From Bacteroidales bacterium (GTDB lineage: Bacteria; Bacteroidota; Bacteroidia; Bacteroidales; UBA932): DNA of 64,000 bases. Location of the stretch: positions 62,001 through 126,000 of the forward strand of contig JAFTWQ010000022.1 in assembly GCA_017465225.1 (NCBI GenBank), given 5' to 3'. Positions 41,462-50,248 of the stretch are shown piece after piece. Position 1 is the first letter of the stretch; every line of letters begins with the position of its first letter. Position numbers and translations under genes: made by a program. The notes below the pieces were generated by a model, which saw only the letters and a list, made by a program, of their open reading frames with translations, ran no database searches and was not told the DNA's origin.

Positions 41462-44400
41462 TGGGAAGGTTCTGTAGGATATTGCTGCTTACTGCAGTAT
41501 CGTTCATTGGGGGTGCGGCTTTTGCTGGAGCAAAGTCCGAGCCCCTTGAACTCATTTTCGAGCATTACACGTCTGACGACGGACTGCCTCACAATTCGAT
41601 ATGTGACATCCATCAGGACCGTGAGGGCTATCTATGGCTGTGTACGTGGTACGGACTGAGCCGATATGACGGCAACGGTTTCGTGAACTATACCATGCTT
41701 CCCGGGGATTATTCGAATCTGTCCCACAACAGGATCCTTTCGGTCGATGAGGATGCGGAAGGATATCTCTGGGTTACGACATATGATTATCATGTCTATC
41801 GCTTTGATGTCGATACAGAGGAATTTGTGGCTGTGCCGGCGGATCTGGAAGGTTTTCCTGACACAAACATGAAGGTCGGGGAAGTGCTTTGCGACTCGAA
41901 GGGAGATGTGTGGGTTGCAGTCGACGGAGCAGGCCTGCTGAGGGTGCGTCCGGATCTTTCGTACATTGCGTATTTCGGTACGAACGGGCCGGTGGGCAAG
42001 AATGTCTCGGACATTTATGAGGATTCCGACGGCAATGTCTATGCGGTCTCAGAGTCAGGTGTCGCCATGTTCGGCGAGGAAAAGCATTCTCTGCTTTCGC
42101 GTAATGCGGATGTGAGGGCCTTTGCCGAGACCGATGAGTCCATCTTCTTCCTGTCTGAAGACCATCTTCTTGCGATCGACAAGACAACCCGTGAACAGTC
42201 CAGGGCTGACCTCAAGTCGCTGGGACTTTCCGGTGCCGTGACGATGACCATTACCGGAGGACGTATATTTGTCGGTTTCCGTGACAATGCTGTGGCTGCA
42301 GTCGATTCAAAGACCTTGCAGGCCAAGGTACACAGGACGGACATGGGACGTGTCAGGTATCTTTTCCCTGATCCGGACGGACTGCTCTGGATCGCGACTG
42401 ACCGTACCGGAATATGGTCATACAATCCATCGGGAGACCGTTTCAGGCATTATGAGCACAGCAATAACGTGATGTCATATTATGTCGACACTCTCGCAAG
42501 GGTCGAGACACAGGGAGACAGGACCTGGATAAAGATGAACAACTGGGGTTTCGGCTATTATGACAGGGCCCTTGATGAGATTGTCCCTCTGAACAATGTC
42601 AAGGAGCATGCGGACAACAGGTTCATGAACGGTGTTGCGTGCTTCGAGGTTGACAGATCGGGTGTCTTATGGATGTCGACGGTTGGCCGGGGCCTTGAAA
42701 GGGTGACAGCCATCAATCCGAGGATTGATGTGATCGTGCCTCCTGCATTGTCCGAGGACAGCTCTTCGTCGGAGGTGCGTGCCATGCTGCGTGACAGCAA
42801 GGGGCAGCTTTGGGTGGCGACAAAGAGCCGTGAGCTTTTCCGATATTCTCCGGACTTGAGTTCGTGCAGACGTTTCCCGGACGGAAAGAGTGGCGATATC
42901 GGAGTTATATATTCGATCTTTGAAGATTCGCATGGCAATATATGGCTTGGAACAAAGGGTGACGGACTCATCAGGATGAAACCGGCCGGACCGGACTATG
43001 AGTGGAAGAGGTTCAGATGGAATCCGTTCGATCCTGAATCCTTGAGCTCTAACAATATCTATTCGATTGAGCAGGATAATGACGGGCGCATATGGGTCGG
43101 GACATACGGAGGCGGACTTTCCATGCTGCCGGATGCCGACAGCGATGTCTTCGTTACTGTCCGGAATAATTTTCCGGATTATCCGCAGGTCGCAGGAGAA
43201 AGAGTAAGGTATCTCCATTGCATGCCTGACGGAAGGATGCTGGTAGCGACTGTAAGCGGCCTTATCCTTTTTGAACCGTCGGACAGTCCCGAACTTACTG
43301 TGTTCAACCTGATCACCAAGATTCCAGGAGATGGTAACTCGTTGGGAAACAATGATATAATACATATCTTTACTGATGCCCGTGGCAATACGTGGCTCAG
43401 CACCTTCGGCGGTGGACTGAACCGGATATATTTTGAGAACGGTCTGCCTCGCTTCGAGATAATCAGCTCCGAAAACGGCCTTGCCAGCAATATCGTCCAT
43501 TCTGCAATGGCTGATGATGACGGTACCATATGGATAGCTACCGAAGCTGGTCTTTCTGCGTATGACCCGGAAACTTCCGCCGTAAGGAATTTTACCAAAT
43601 ATGATGGCGTGAGCCCGACGTCTTTCAGCGAAGCTACCTGCGTGGCCATGGATGACGGATGCATCTTGTTCGGAACATATGACAATGTATACAAGGTCGA
43701 TCCGAAGCGCTTCGAGCCATCTCCGAGGGACAGCAGGCTTGTGCTGTCAGGCCTCAGCATTGACGGGGTCAGGACACCTTTCACTGACAGGATGGTCATT
43801 CCTCACGACTGCTCGTTCTTCAGGATCGATTTCGCGTCACTGGATTTCAGCGCCAGCGGCAAGACCTCGTTCTCATATATGCTCGAAGGTTATGACAAGG
43901 CGTGGATTTCCGGCTCAGGAAACAATGCGGCTACATATTCGCGTATCCCGCCCGGCAATTATGTCTTCAAGGTCAGGGATTCATATTCTGAAGATGTACT
44001 TCCGGAAGATATGGTAAGCATAAAGGTCAGGGTGAAGCCTTCTGTATGGAATTCCGCTCTTGCACGTGTCATTTATGTACTTCTGATTCTGGCTGTAGTG
44101 GCGTTGATAATCAGGATCTTCCTTGCATCGATGAAGCTCCGCAGCAATGTGAGGCTTGAGCAGAGCCTTAACGATATCAAGGCCAGGTTCTTTACAAATG
44201 TCTCCCATGAGCTTCGTACTCCTCTGACTCTTATCCTGGGAGGAATCGAGGACATAAACAGGAAGACTCCTTCCGGCGATCAGAATGAATACAGCGTCAA
44301 TCTTGTCCAGAAGAATGCCAAGAGGATGCTTACCCTTGTGAATCAGCTCCTTGATACAAGATCCATCGCTGACGGAAAGATGAAGCTGAACGTGAGCCGC

Positions 44401-45738
44401 TTTGATGTGGTAAAGCTTGTTCAGGATGTATATGACGATTTCAGGGATATGTCTGTCGAGCGTCATATGGAGCTTCGTACGGTCAAGTCGGTGGATACCC
44501 TCATGGTATGGGGAGACGCGATGAGGCTTGAGGCTCTTGTCTACAATCTGCTTTCCAATGCATTCAAATATACTTCTGACGGAGGTAAGATTGAAGTGGG
44601 AGTCCTTTACAGGGAAGGCGATGCTGAATTCCGTATCATGGTGAAGGATAATGGAATAGGCGTGCCGAAGGAGAACCGCAGGAGCATATTCGAGCCATTC
44701 ACCAAAGGCAAGGTTTCTGCATTCGGAGGCATGGCGAGCAGCGGCATCGGTCTTTCGTTCTGCAAGGAGATCACCGACATGCATGGGGGAGAGATCTGGG
44801 TTGAAAGCGCAGCAGGTGAAGGCTCGAAATTCTTCGTAAGGCTTCCTATGGACCGGGAGCGCTTCTCGAATGAAACGGCCCGTTTCGTCGATGCCGAACC
44901 GGAGATCCAGCCGTCCGAGACTCATGGCCTTAGCAGGTTCAAGGTCGAATCAAGCCATCCTGAAGGTGCATTGAAAGTGCTCGTGGTCGAAGATAATGCA
45001 GAACTGAAGATATACATATATAACAGTCTGGCGGGAAAATATGAGGTCAGGGATGCTTCGAATGGAAAGGAGGCATTGCAGGTGATGGCTTCCGGATGGA
45101 TGCCGGATATGATCGTTACCGACCTTATGATGCCGGAGATGGACGGTATCGAGCTCATCAACCATGTACGCAGCGATTTCAGCACCAGTCACATCCCGAT
45201 TGTCATGATCACTGCAAAGCATGAAGATGATACTCAGCTGAAGGCTATGAAATACGGTGCTGACGGCTATATCGCGAAGCCTTTTACCATGGAGCTTCTC
45301 ATGGCCCGCATCGACAATATGCTTGACAGAAGGAAAGCATTGATCTCCAGGATGTCAGAGCAGAAGAAGGTGGACATTTCTCCGGAGGAGATAGTCATCA
45401 CCGATAAGGATGAACAGCTGATAAAGAAGGTGATGGTATGGCTGGAGGAACATGTTGCGGATGCGGAAGTGACTGTGGATCAGCTCGCCGCGTATGTCGG
45501 AATGGGACGAACCTCAATGTACAACAAGGTGAAGGGCCTGACCGGAAAGTCACCTGTGGAGCTTATTCAGGAATTCAGGATGGAGAAGGCCACATATTAC
45601 CTGAAGAGCGGACAGTTCTCGGTTTCCGAAACATCCTATAAGGTCGGATTCTCAGATCCGGGATACTTCAGCCGAAGCTTCAAGAAGCATTTCGGAGTTT
45701 CCCCTGCGGAATATATGAAACAGAATAAAAATTCATGA
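41461..45738 (+). CDS. Hybrid two-component system regulator (HTCS) of the pectin locus
   Basis: 1425 residues. Signal peptide (1-23), a long periplasmic sensor of two seven-bladed Reg_prop propellers (about 30-770; repeated 'DHQDREGYLWLCT'-like 'GxIWxGTxGGGL' units), a Y_Y_Y domain (about 775-855), a membrane helix (about 868-890), HisKA with 'FFTNVSHELRTPLTLILGG' (His916), HATPase, a receiver with 'VTDLMMPEMDG' (Asp1221), and a C-terminal AraC-type HTH (about 1319-1420). All functions sit in one protein: sensing an oligosaccharide, phosphorelay, and activation. Local position makes the pectin genes the probable target. The start at 41461 yields the signal peptide. Confidence 0.95.
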   Translation: MGRFCRILLLTAVSFIGGAAFAGAKSEPLELIFEHYTSDDGLPHNSICDIHQDREGYLWLCTWYGLSRYDGNGFVNYTMLPGDYSNLSHNRILSVDEDAEGYLWVTTYDYHVYRFDVDTEEFVAVPADLEGFPDTNMKVGEVLCDSKGDVWVAVDGAGLLRVRPDLSYIAYFGTNGPVGKNVSDIYEDSDGNVYAVSESGVAMFGEEKHSLLSRNADVRAFAETDESIFFLSEDHLLAIDKTTREQSRADLKSLGLSGAVTMTITGGRIFVGFRDNAVAAVDSKTLQAKVHRTDMGRVRYLFPDPDGLLWIATDRTGIWSYNPSGDRFRHYEHSNNVMSYYVDTLARVETQGDRTWIKMNNWGFGYYDRALDEIVPLNNVKEHADNRFMNGVACFEVDRSGVLWMSTVGRGLERVTAINPRIDVIVPPALSEDSSSSEVRAMLRDSKGQLWVATKSRELFRYSPDLSSCRRFPDGKSGDIGVIYSIFEDSHGNIWLGTKGDGLIRMKPAGPDYEWKRFRWNPFDPESLSSNNIYSIEQDNDGRIWVGTYGGGLSMLPDADSDVFVTVRNNFPDYPQVAGERVRYLHCMPDGRMLVATVSGLILFEPSDSPELTVFNLITKIPGDGNSLGNNDIIHIFTDARGNTWLSTFGGGLNRIYFENGLPRFEIISSENGLASNIVHSAMADDDGTIWIATEAGLSAYDPETSAVRNFTKYDGVSPTSFSEATCVAMDDGCILFGTYDNVYKVDPKRFEPSPRDSRLVLSGLSIDGVRTPFTDRMVIPHDCSFFRIDFASLDFSASGKTSFSYMLEGYDKAWISGSGNNAATYSRIPPGNYVFKVRDSYSEDVLPEDMVSIKVRVKPSVWNSALARVIYVLLILAVVALIIRIFLASMKLRSNVRLEQSLNDIKARFFTNVSHELRTPLTLILGGIEDINRKTPSGDQNEYSVNLVQKNAKRMLTLVNQLLDTRSIADGKMKLNVSRFDVVKLVQDVYDDFRDMSVERHMELRTVKSVDTLMVWGDAMRLEALVYNLLSNAFKYTSDGGKIEVGVLYREGDAEFRIMVKDNGIGVPKENRRSIFEPFTKGKVSAFGGMASSGIGLSFCKEITDMHGGEIWVESAAGEGSKFFVRLPMDRERFSNETARFVDAEPEIQPSETHGLSRFKVESSHPEGALKVLVVEDNAELKIYIYNSLAGKYEVRDASNGKEALQVMASGWMPDMIVTDLMMPEMDGIELINHVRSDFSTSHIPIVMITAKHEDDTQLKAMKYGADGYIAKPFTMELLMARIDNMLDRRKALISRMSEQKKVDISPEEIVITDKDEQLIKKVMVWLEEHVADAEVTVDQLAAYVGMGRTSMYNKVKGLTGKSPVELIQEFRMEKATYYLKSGQFSVSETSYKVGFSDPGYFSRSFKKHFGVSPAEYMKQNKNS

Positions 45739-45745
45739 CCATACT

Positions 45746-48109
45746 ATGAAAAGGATCGCTTTACTTCTTTTTTCTCTTTCCGTTGCCTTTACGGTGATGG
45801 CCCAGACTCCTTATTCCGTAAGGATGATACAGTCTGAAATGAAGAGAAATCCCGATGCTACATATCTGGATGGCAGGAACGGCGAAAGAAAGTGGAACTA
45901 TACGACCGGGCTTGAACTCAAGTCTTTCCTTGATGCGGCCAAGCGCTATGATATGCCGGAAGTCGTGGAGTATGTCCGTGCCTGGGCTGATACCATGGCG
46001 ACGGAGAAGGGTGAAGTATATAAGTACAAGAAGTCCAATTACAATGTGGACCACATCTGTCCTGCACGTATATATTTCGATCTTCACGATATGTATGGTG
46101 ATGAGGACAAGCGTTACCGCCGTGTGACCAGGATGATCCGTGAGCAGATCGACGATCAGCCTCGCACTCAGTCCGGAGAGTTCTGGCACAAGCAGATATA
46201 TCCGCATCAGGTGTGGCTGGACGGCTTCTATATGGCTCTTCCTTTCTATGCCGAGTATACAAAGAGATATGCTCCGAAGGAGCAGAAGGATTCGCTCTTT
46301 GCAGACATCGTCCATCAGTTCACAGCAGGTGCGAAAAACACTCTGGACCCGGCTACAGGCCTCTTCCGCCACGCGTGGGACGAGTCGATGTCAATGTTCT
46401 GGTGCGATCCCGAGACCGGACTTTCCGAGCATGCCTGGGGACGCGCGAACGGCTGGTATGCTGTCGCTTTGGTCGAGGTCCTGGATTATCTTCCTGAAAA
46501 GCATCCGGGAAGGCAGGAGCTTATCGACCAGCTCAACTATTTCCTTGAAGTGCTTCCGAAGTGGGCAGACAAGGAGACCGGCATGTGGTATCAGGTACTT
46601 GACTGTCCGGAACGTGAGGGCAACTATCAGGAGGCTACCTGCTCGATCATGTTCACATATGCCTTCCTCAAAGGATTGAGAATGGGATATATCGATGACT
46701 CACATAAGGATTATATCCTCGGACTGTATCCGAAGTTCATTGACCGCTTCATTCGTGAAAATGAAGACGGAACAATCTCAATGACAGACTGTTGCGCTGT
46801 CGGAGGTCTTGGCGGAAAGCAGATGCGAAAGGGAGATTTCGAGTATTATCTCAGCGAGCCGATCATAGAGAACGACTGCAAGGGCGTCGGACCTTTCATC
46901 TGGGCGTCTCTCGAGTGGGAGGCAAGGCATAATATCGATTATTTTCCGGAGCGTGATCTTCCTGTAGCTTTTGAAGGAGCAGAAGGCTGCGGAAAATATA
47001 CCGTCGGAGGCCGTGGAGGCAAGGAGTATGTCGTGACTTCTCTTGCAGATGATGGTTCGGAGGGTACTCTCCGTCATGCCGTCGAGGCCGAAGGACCAAG
47101 AACAGTGACTTTTGCTGTGAGCGGAGACATCCATCTTACCGCTCCGCTGAATATCCGTAATCCTTATCTCTCCATTCTTGGCCAGACCGCTCCCGGAAAG
47201 GGAATTACCCTTAGGGATCATAACGTGTTTATAACTGCCGATCAGGTCATAATAAGGTATCTGCGTGTCAGATTGGGAACAAGATACGGTGTGGAAGCAG
47301 ATGCTATGGGTGCGAGACATTGCCGTAATATCATCATAGACCACTGCTCTATCAGTTGGGCTACCGATGAAAATGCTTCGTTCTATAATTTCAGAGATGC
47401 AACAGTCCAGTGGTGCATCATTTCAGAGGCTTTGAATTCTTCTGTCCATCACAAGGGACAGCATGGCTACGGCGGCATATGGGGCGGCAGGAATGTTTCC
47501 TTCCATCATAACCTCTTTGCTCATAACAACAGCCGCAACCCTCGTTTCGACCATCCGCGACTCTACCATGGATCGGATCTTCTGTATAACAGGGGAACGG
47601 TAGATTTTGTGAACAATGTCGTCTATAACTGGGGAATGAAGGCTATTTATGGTGGTGAGGAGGGCTGGTTCAACCTGATAAAGAATTATTTCCGTCCAGG
47701 TCCTGCTACTCGCAATCTTGACGGGGAATGGCTCGAAATGAGTACCTCGGAGACTACTTCCATGACTCCTGGGAACTTCTGCGCATATGGTAATGAATAT
47801 GATATAAGTGCTGTGGAAGAAGGCGGATATGAGGGCAGAAAGCCTAGCAAGTTGAAGATAGCCAATATGGGGCATCATTATTATTGGAAATGCAAACCCA
47901 GACCGTTCCCTATCAGTGTATCTTTGGAACCTAAGTCCCAGTATGCTCCATATGCATATAAGGAAATCCTCAAACATGCCGGAGCCTCGAAGAAGCGCGA
48001 CGCCGTTGACAAGCGTATCATAAAGGAAGTGAAGAAGGGCAAGGCGACATACCGAGGCTCCGTGACCGGCTATCCCGGCATCATCGACTCCGAAAAAGAC
48101 ATAAAATAA
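45746..48109 (+). CDS. GH105-PL1 fusion: unsaturated galacturonyl hydrolase plus pectate lyase
   Basis: 787 residues, signal peptide MKRIALLLFSLSVAFTVMAQ. Residues about 21-395 are a GH105 (alpha/alpha)6 barrel: 'DHICPARIYFDLHDMYGDE', 'YPHQVWLDGFYMALPFYAEY', 'HAWDESMSMFWCDPETGLSE', 'HAWGRANGWYAVALVEVLDY'. Residues about 405-787 are a PL1-type pectate lyase: 'AFEGAEGCGKYTVGGRGGKE', 'VIIRYLRVRLGTRYGVEADA', 'IIDHCSISWATDENASFYNF', 'NSRNPRFDHPRLYHGSDLLY'. The lyase makes unsaturated oligogalacturonides, and the hydrolase removes the unsaturated end sugar, so consecutive steps are fused. Located 7 bp after the HTCS stop. Confidence 0.9.
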   Translation: MKRIALLLFSLSVAFTVMAQTPYSVRMIQSEMKRNPDATYLDGRNGERKWNYTTGLELKSFLDAAKRYDMPEVVEYVRAWADTMATEKGEVYKYKKSNYNVDHICPARIYFDLHDMYGDEDKRYRRVTRMIREQIDDQPRTQSGEFWHKQIYPHQVWLDGFYMALPFYAEYTKRYAPKEQKDSLFADIVHQFTAGAKNTLDPATGLFRHAWDESMSMFWCDPETGLSEHAWGRANGWYAVALVEVLDYLPEKHPGRQELIDQLNYFLEVLPKWADKETGMWYQVLDCPEREGNYQEATCSIMFTYAFLKGLRMGYIDDSHKDYILGLYPKFIDRFIRENEDGTISMTDCCAVGGLGGKQMRKGDFEYYLSEPIIENDCKGVGPFIWASLEWEARHNIDYFPERDLPVAFEGAEGCGKYTVGGRGGKEYVVTSLADDGSEGTLRHAVEAEGPRTVTFAVSGDIHLTAPLNIRNPYLSILGQTAPGKGITLRDHNVFITADQVIIRYLRVRLGTRYGVEADAMGARHCRNIIIDHCSISWATDENASFYNFRDATVQWCIISEALNSSVHHKGQHGYGGIWGGRNVSFHHNLFAHNNSRNPRFDHPRLYHGSDLLYNRGTVDFVNNVVYNWGMKAIYGGEEGWFNLIKNYFRPGPATRNLDGEWLEMSTSETTSMTPGNFCAYGNEYDISAVEEGGYEGRKPSKLKIANMGHHYYWKCKPRPFPISVSLEPKSQYAPYAYKEILKHAGASKKRDAVDKRIIKEVKKGKATYRGSVTGYPGIIDSEKDIK

Positions 48110-48214
48110 CCTCTCTGTCATCCTGAACTTACTTGTCATCCTGAACTTACTTGTCATCCTGAACCTCTCTGTCATCCTGAACCTCTCTGTCATCCTGAAC
48201 GAAGTGAAGGATCT
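48109..48214 (+). repeat. Tandem array of five 18-bp units ending in the GTCATCC...GGATCT repeat
   Basis: Five consecutive 18-bp units (48109-48126, -48144, -48162, -48180, -48198), each ending GTCATCCTGA. Two spacer types (ACCTCTCT and ACTTACTT) alternate as 1-2-2-1-1. The last unit runs into ACGAAGTGAAGGATCT (48199-48214), 14 bp before the PL1 gene ATG. It begins on the stop codon of the GH105-PL1 gene. Confidence 0.85.
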
Positions 48215-48228
48215 TTAACCGAAACAAT

Positions 48229-50103
48229 ATGAAACTGAACAGAATAATTCCAATACTGCTTCTGACCATTCTCGCAGCCTGCCAGCCTGACGACCCTGTA
48301 GTCCCGCAGGAGATTCAGGCACCTGCCGGTGTGAAGCTTGTCTCCGCTACCCAGACATCCCTTGTATTCTCATGGAATGAGGTTGAAGGGGCGGATTATT
48401 ATGTCGCAAGGCTTGAAACGGCTGACGGTACATTGGTACCCGGAGGGCAGACAAGCACGCGTGAAACATCGGTCGGCTATGAGGATCTTGATCTCGGCAC
48501 AACCTATTCGTTCAAGGTGAGGGCAAAGGCCGGTGAACAGGATTCCCCATATTCTTCAGCAATTACCGCAAGCACATTGGAGGCGGGTGAAGAGCCTGTT
48601 CCAGGACCAGACCCCAAGCCGGAACCTGGCCAGGATCCGGTTCCTAATGAATATTATTCACAGTTCAAGATACCTGAACACGAGGACCAGCATGCCAGAG
48701 CGCTTGCATTCCCTGGCGCGGAAGGCGGCGGAATGTATACGACAGGCGGACGCGGAGGCAAGGTCATACATGTCACAACACTTGCGGATAGCGGCGCAGG
48801 CTCGCTCCGTGCTGCCTTGAACGAATCGGGTGTCAGGACTATCGTTTTCGATGTCGCTGGTCTGATCGAGCTCAAGTCGGGCCTGAAGATCGGCAAGGGA
48901 GATGTGACCATTGCTGGCCAGACTGCTCCCGGTGACGGAATCTGTCTGAAGAATTTCACTACCCAGCTGTCAGCGAGCAATGTCATAATCCGTTTCATCC
49001 GTTTCCGTATGGGAGATGAGGCGAAGCAGGAAAACGATGCCATCTGGGGACGTTATAATGAGAATGTAATCCTTGATCATTGTTCTATGTCATGGTCGAC
49101 GGACGAGTGCTCGTCATTCTATGCAAACAGGAACTTCACGATGCAGTGGTGCATTCTGACTGAAAGTCTCAAGGCGTCCGTCCATGGAAAGGGAAATCAC
49201 GGATATGGTGGCATATGGGGAGGAAAGGATGCGTCGTTCCATCATAATATGCTGTCTGACCATGACAGCCGCAATCCTCGCATCGATCATCCGCAGATCT
49301 ATGGCGATTATGTCTCGACTCATCGTGGAAGCGTGGATTACAGGAACAATGCTGTATATAACTGGGGATCGAATTCCACCTATGGCGGTGAAAACGGATG
49401 GTTCAACATCGTCAACAATTATTACAAGCCAGGTCCTGCCTCAAAGAAGACCTCATATTTCGTGGATGCGTATGGCTCGTATGTCAAGGACGGGGTCACT
49501 TATGCTGACCGATATCCGGAACTCTACCTTTCCGGCAATGTCCATACGGGCAATGAGGGCATTACGGCCTCCAATGATGCGTCTGCCGTCTATTGGCATA
49601 ACGGATCGGCATACGCAAACTTCAATACGGTCTTCTCTTCGCCTCATCTGCTGTCAGGTCCGTCTTCGGAGGACATATATACGACAACCCATTCCGCATC
49701 AGATGCATTCGCCCGCATCTGCGAGGTAGGCGGTGCCTCTCTTGCAAGGGATGCCGTTGATGCCCGTGCATGTTCCGATGCACAGAGCGGAAAAGTCACA
49801 TTCACCGACGGAGGAAACGGATCGAAGAACGGTATAATCGATACCCAGACGGCTGTAGGAGGATGGCCTGTATATGAGGCGTCCGCCGCTGAAATTGAGA
49901 GAGTGAAGGATACGGACGGCGATGGAATGCCGGACTGGTTCGAGGATATGTTCGGCCTGAAGAAGTCTGATGCCGCTGATGGAAATGCAAAGACTCTGGA
50001 TTCATACGGACGTTATACCAATCTTGAGATGTATCTCCACTATCTCGTGAAGGATATTGTGGAGATACAGAATGCCGGTGGCGAATACAAGAAATTGTCG
50101 TGA
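48229..50103 (+). CDS. PL1 pectate lyase lipoprotein with Fn3 domain
   Basis: 624 residues. Lipobox ILAAC (Cys18) then QPDD suggests surface display. A fibronectin-III domain (about 28-115, 'GVKLVSATQTSLVFSWNEVE') and a Pro/Glu/Asp linker lead to a PL1 beta-helix (about 155-480): 'AFPGAEGGGMYTTGGRGGKV', 'NVIIRFIRFRMGDEAKQEND', 'VILDHCSMSWSTDECSSFYA', 'DSRNPRIDHPQIYG'. Near the C-terminus 'DTDGDGMPDWFEDMFGLKK' is a thrombospondin-3-type calcium site followed by a short helical tail. It cleaves de-esterified pectin at the surface. It precedes susC by 145 bp. Confidence 0.92.
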   Translation: MKLNRIIPILLLTILAACQPDDPVVPQEIQAPAGVKLVSATQTSLVFSWNEVEGADYYVARLETADGTLVPGGQTSTRETSVGYEDLDLGTTYSFKVRAKAGEQDSPYSSAITASTLEAGEEPVPGPDPKPEPGQDPVPNEYYSQFKIPEHEDQHARALAFPGAEGGGMYTTGGRGGKVIHVTTLADSGAGSLRAALNESGVRTIVFDVAGLIELKSGLKIGKGDVTIAGQTAPGDGICLKNFTTQLSASNVIIRFIRFRMGDEAKQENDAIWGRYNENVILDHCSMSWSTDECSSFYANRNFTMQWCILTESLKASVHGKGNHGYGGIWGGKDASFHHNMLSDHDSRNPRIDHPQIYGDYVSTHRGSVDYRNNAVYNWGSNSTYGGENGWFNIVNNYYKPGPASKKTSYFVDAYGSYVKDGVTYADRYPELYLSGNVHTGNEGITASNDASAVYWHNGSAYANFNTVFSSPHLLSGPSSEDIYTTTHSASDAFARICEVGGASLARDAVDARACSDAQSGKVTFTDGGNGSKNGIIDTQTAVGGWPVYEASAAEIERVKDTDGDGMPDWFEDMFGLKKSDAADGNAKTLDSYGRYTNLEMYLHYLVKDIVEIQNAGGEYKKLS

Positions 50104-50248
50104 ACGTGCACGGAAAATCGGGACGGTGACAAAAAGTACAAATAATGCGATAAAATTTACCAATTCACTTGGGCTATATTAGGTATTTTCGCATTATGAA
50201 TGGAATTCATAATTATTAACAACAAATACTAACCAAACAATTTCTTTT
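50104..50248 (+). promoter_or_regulatory. Regulatory spacer upstream of susC
   Basis: Contains AATGCGA (50144-50150) pairing with TCGCATT (50189-50195), and TATGAAT (50195-50201) pairing with ATTCATA (50205-50211). TATTTTCG (50184-50191) is a one-mismatch -7 box with no proper TTTG upstream, as expected for an activator-dependent promoter. The symmetrical sites are candidate HTCS binding sites; this is inference. Confidence 0.45.

Noticed and set aside
48109..48214. CRISPR-like array
   Set aside because: Units are 18 bp, directly adjacent, with no unique spacers and no cas genes; the array fits the interspersed-repeat family instead.
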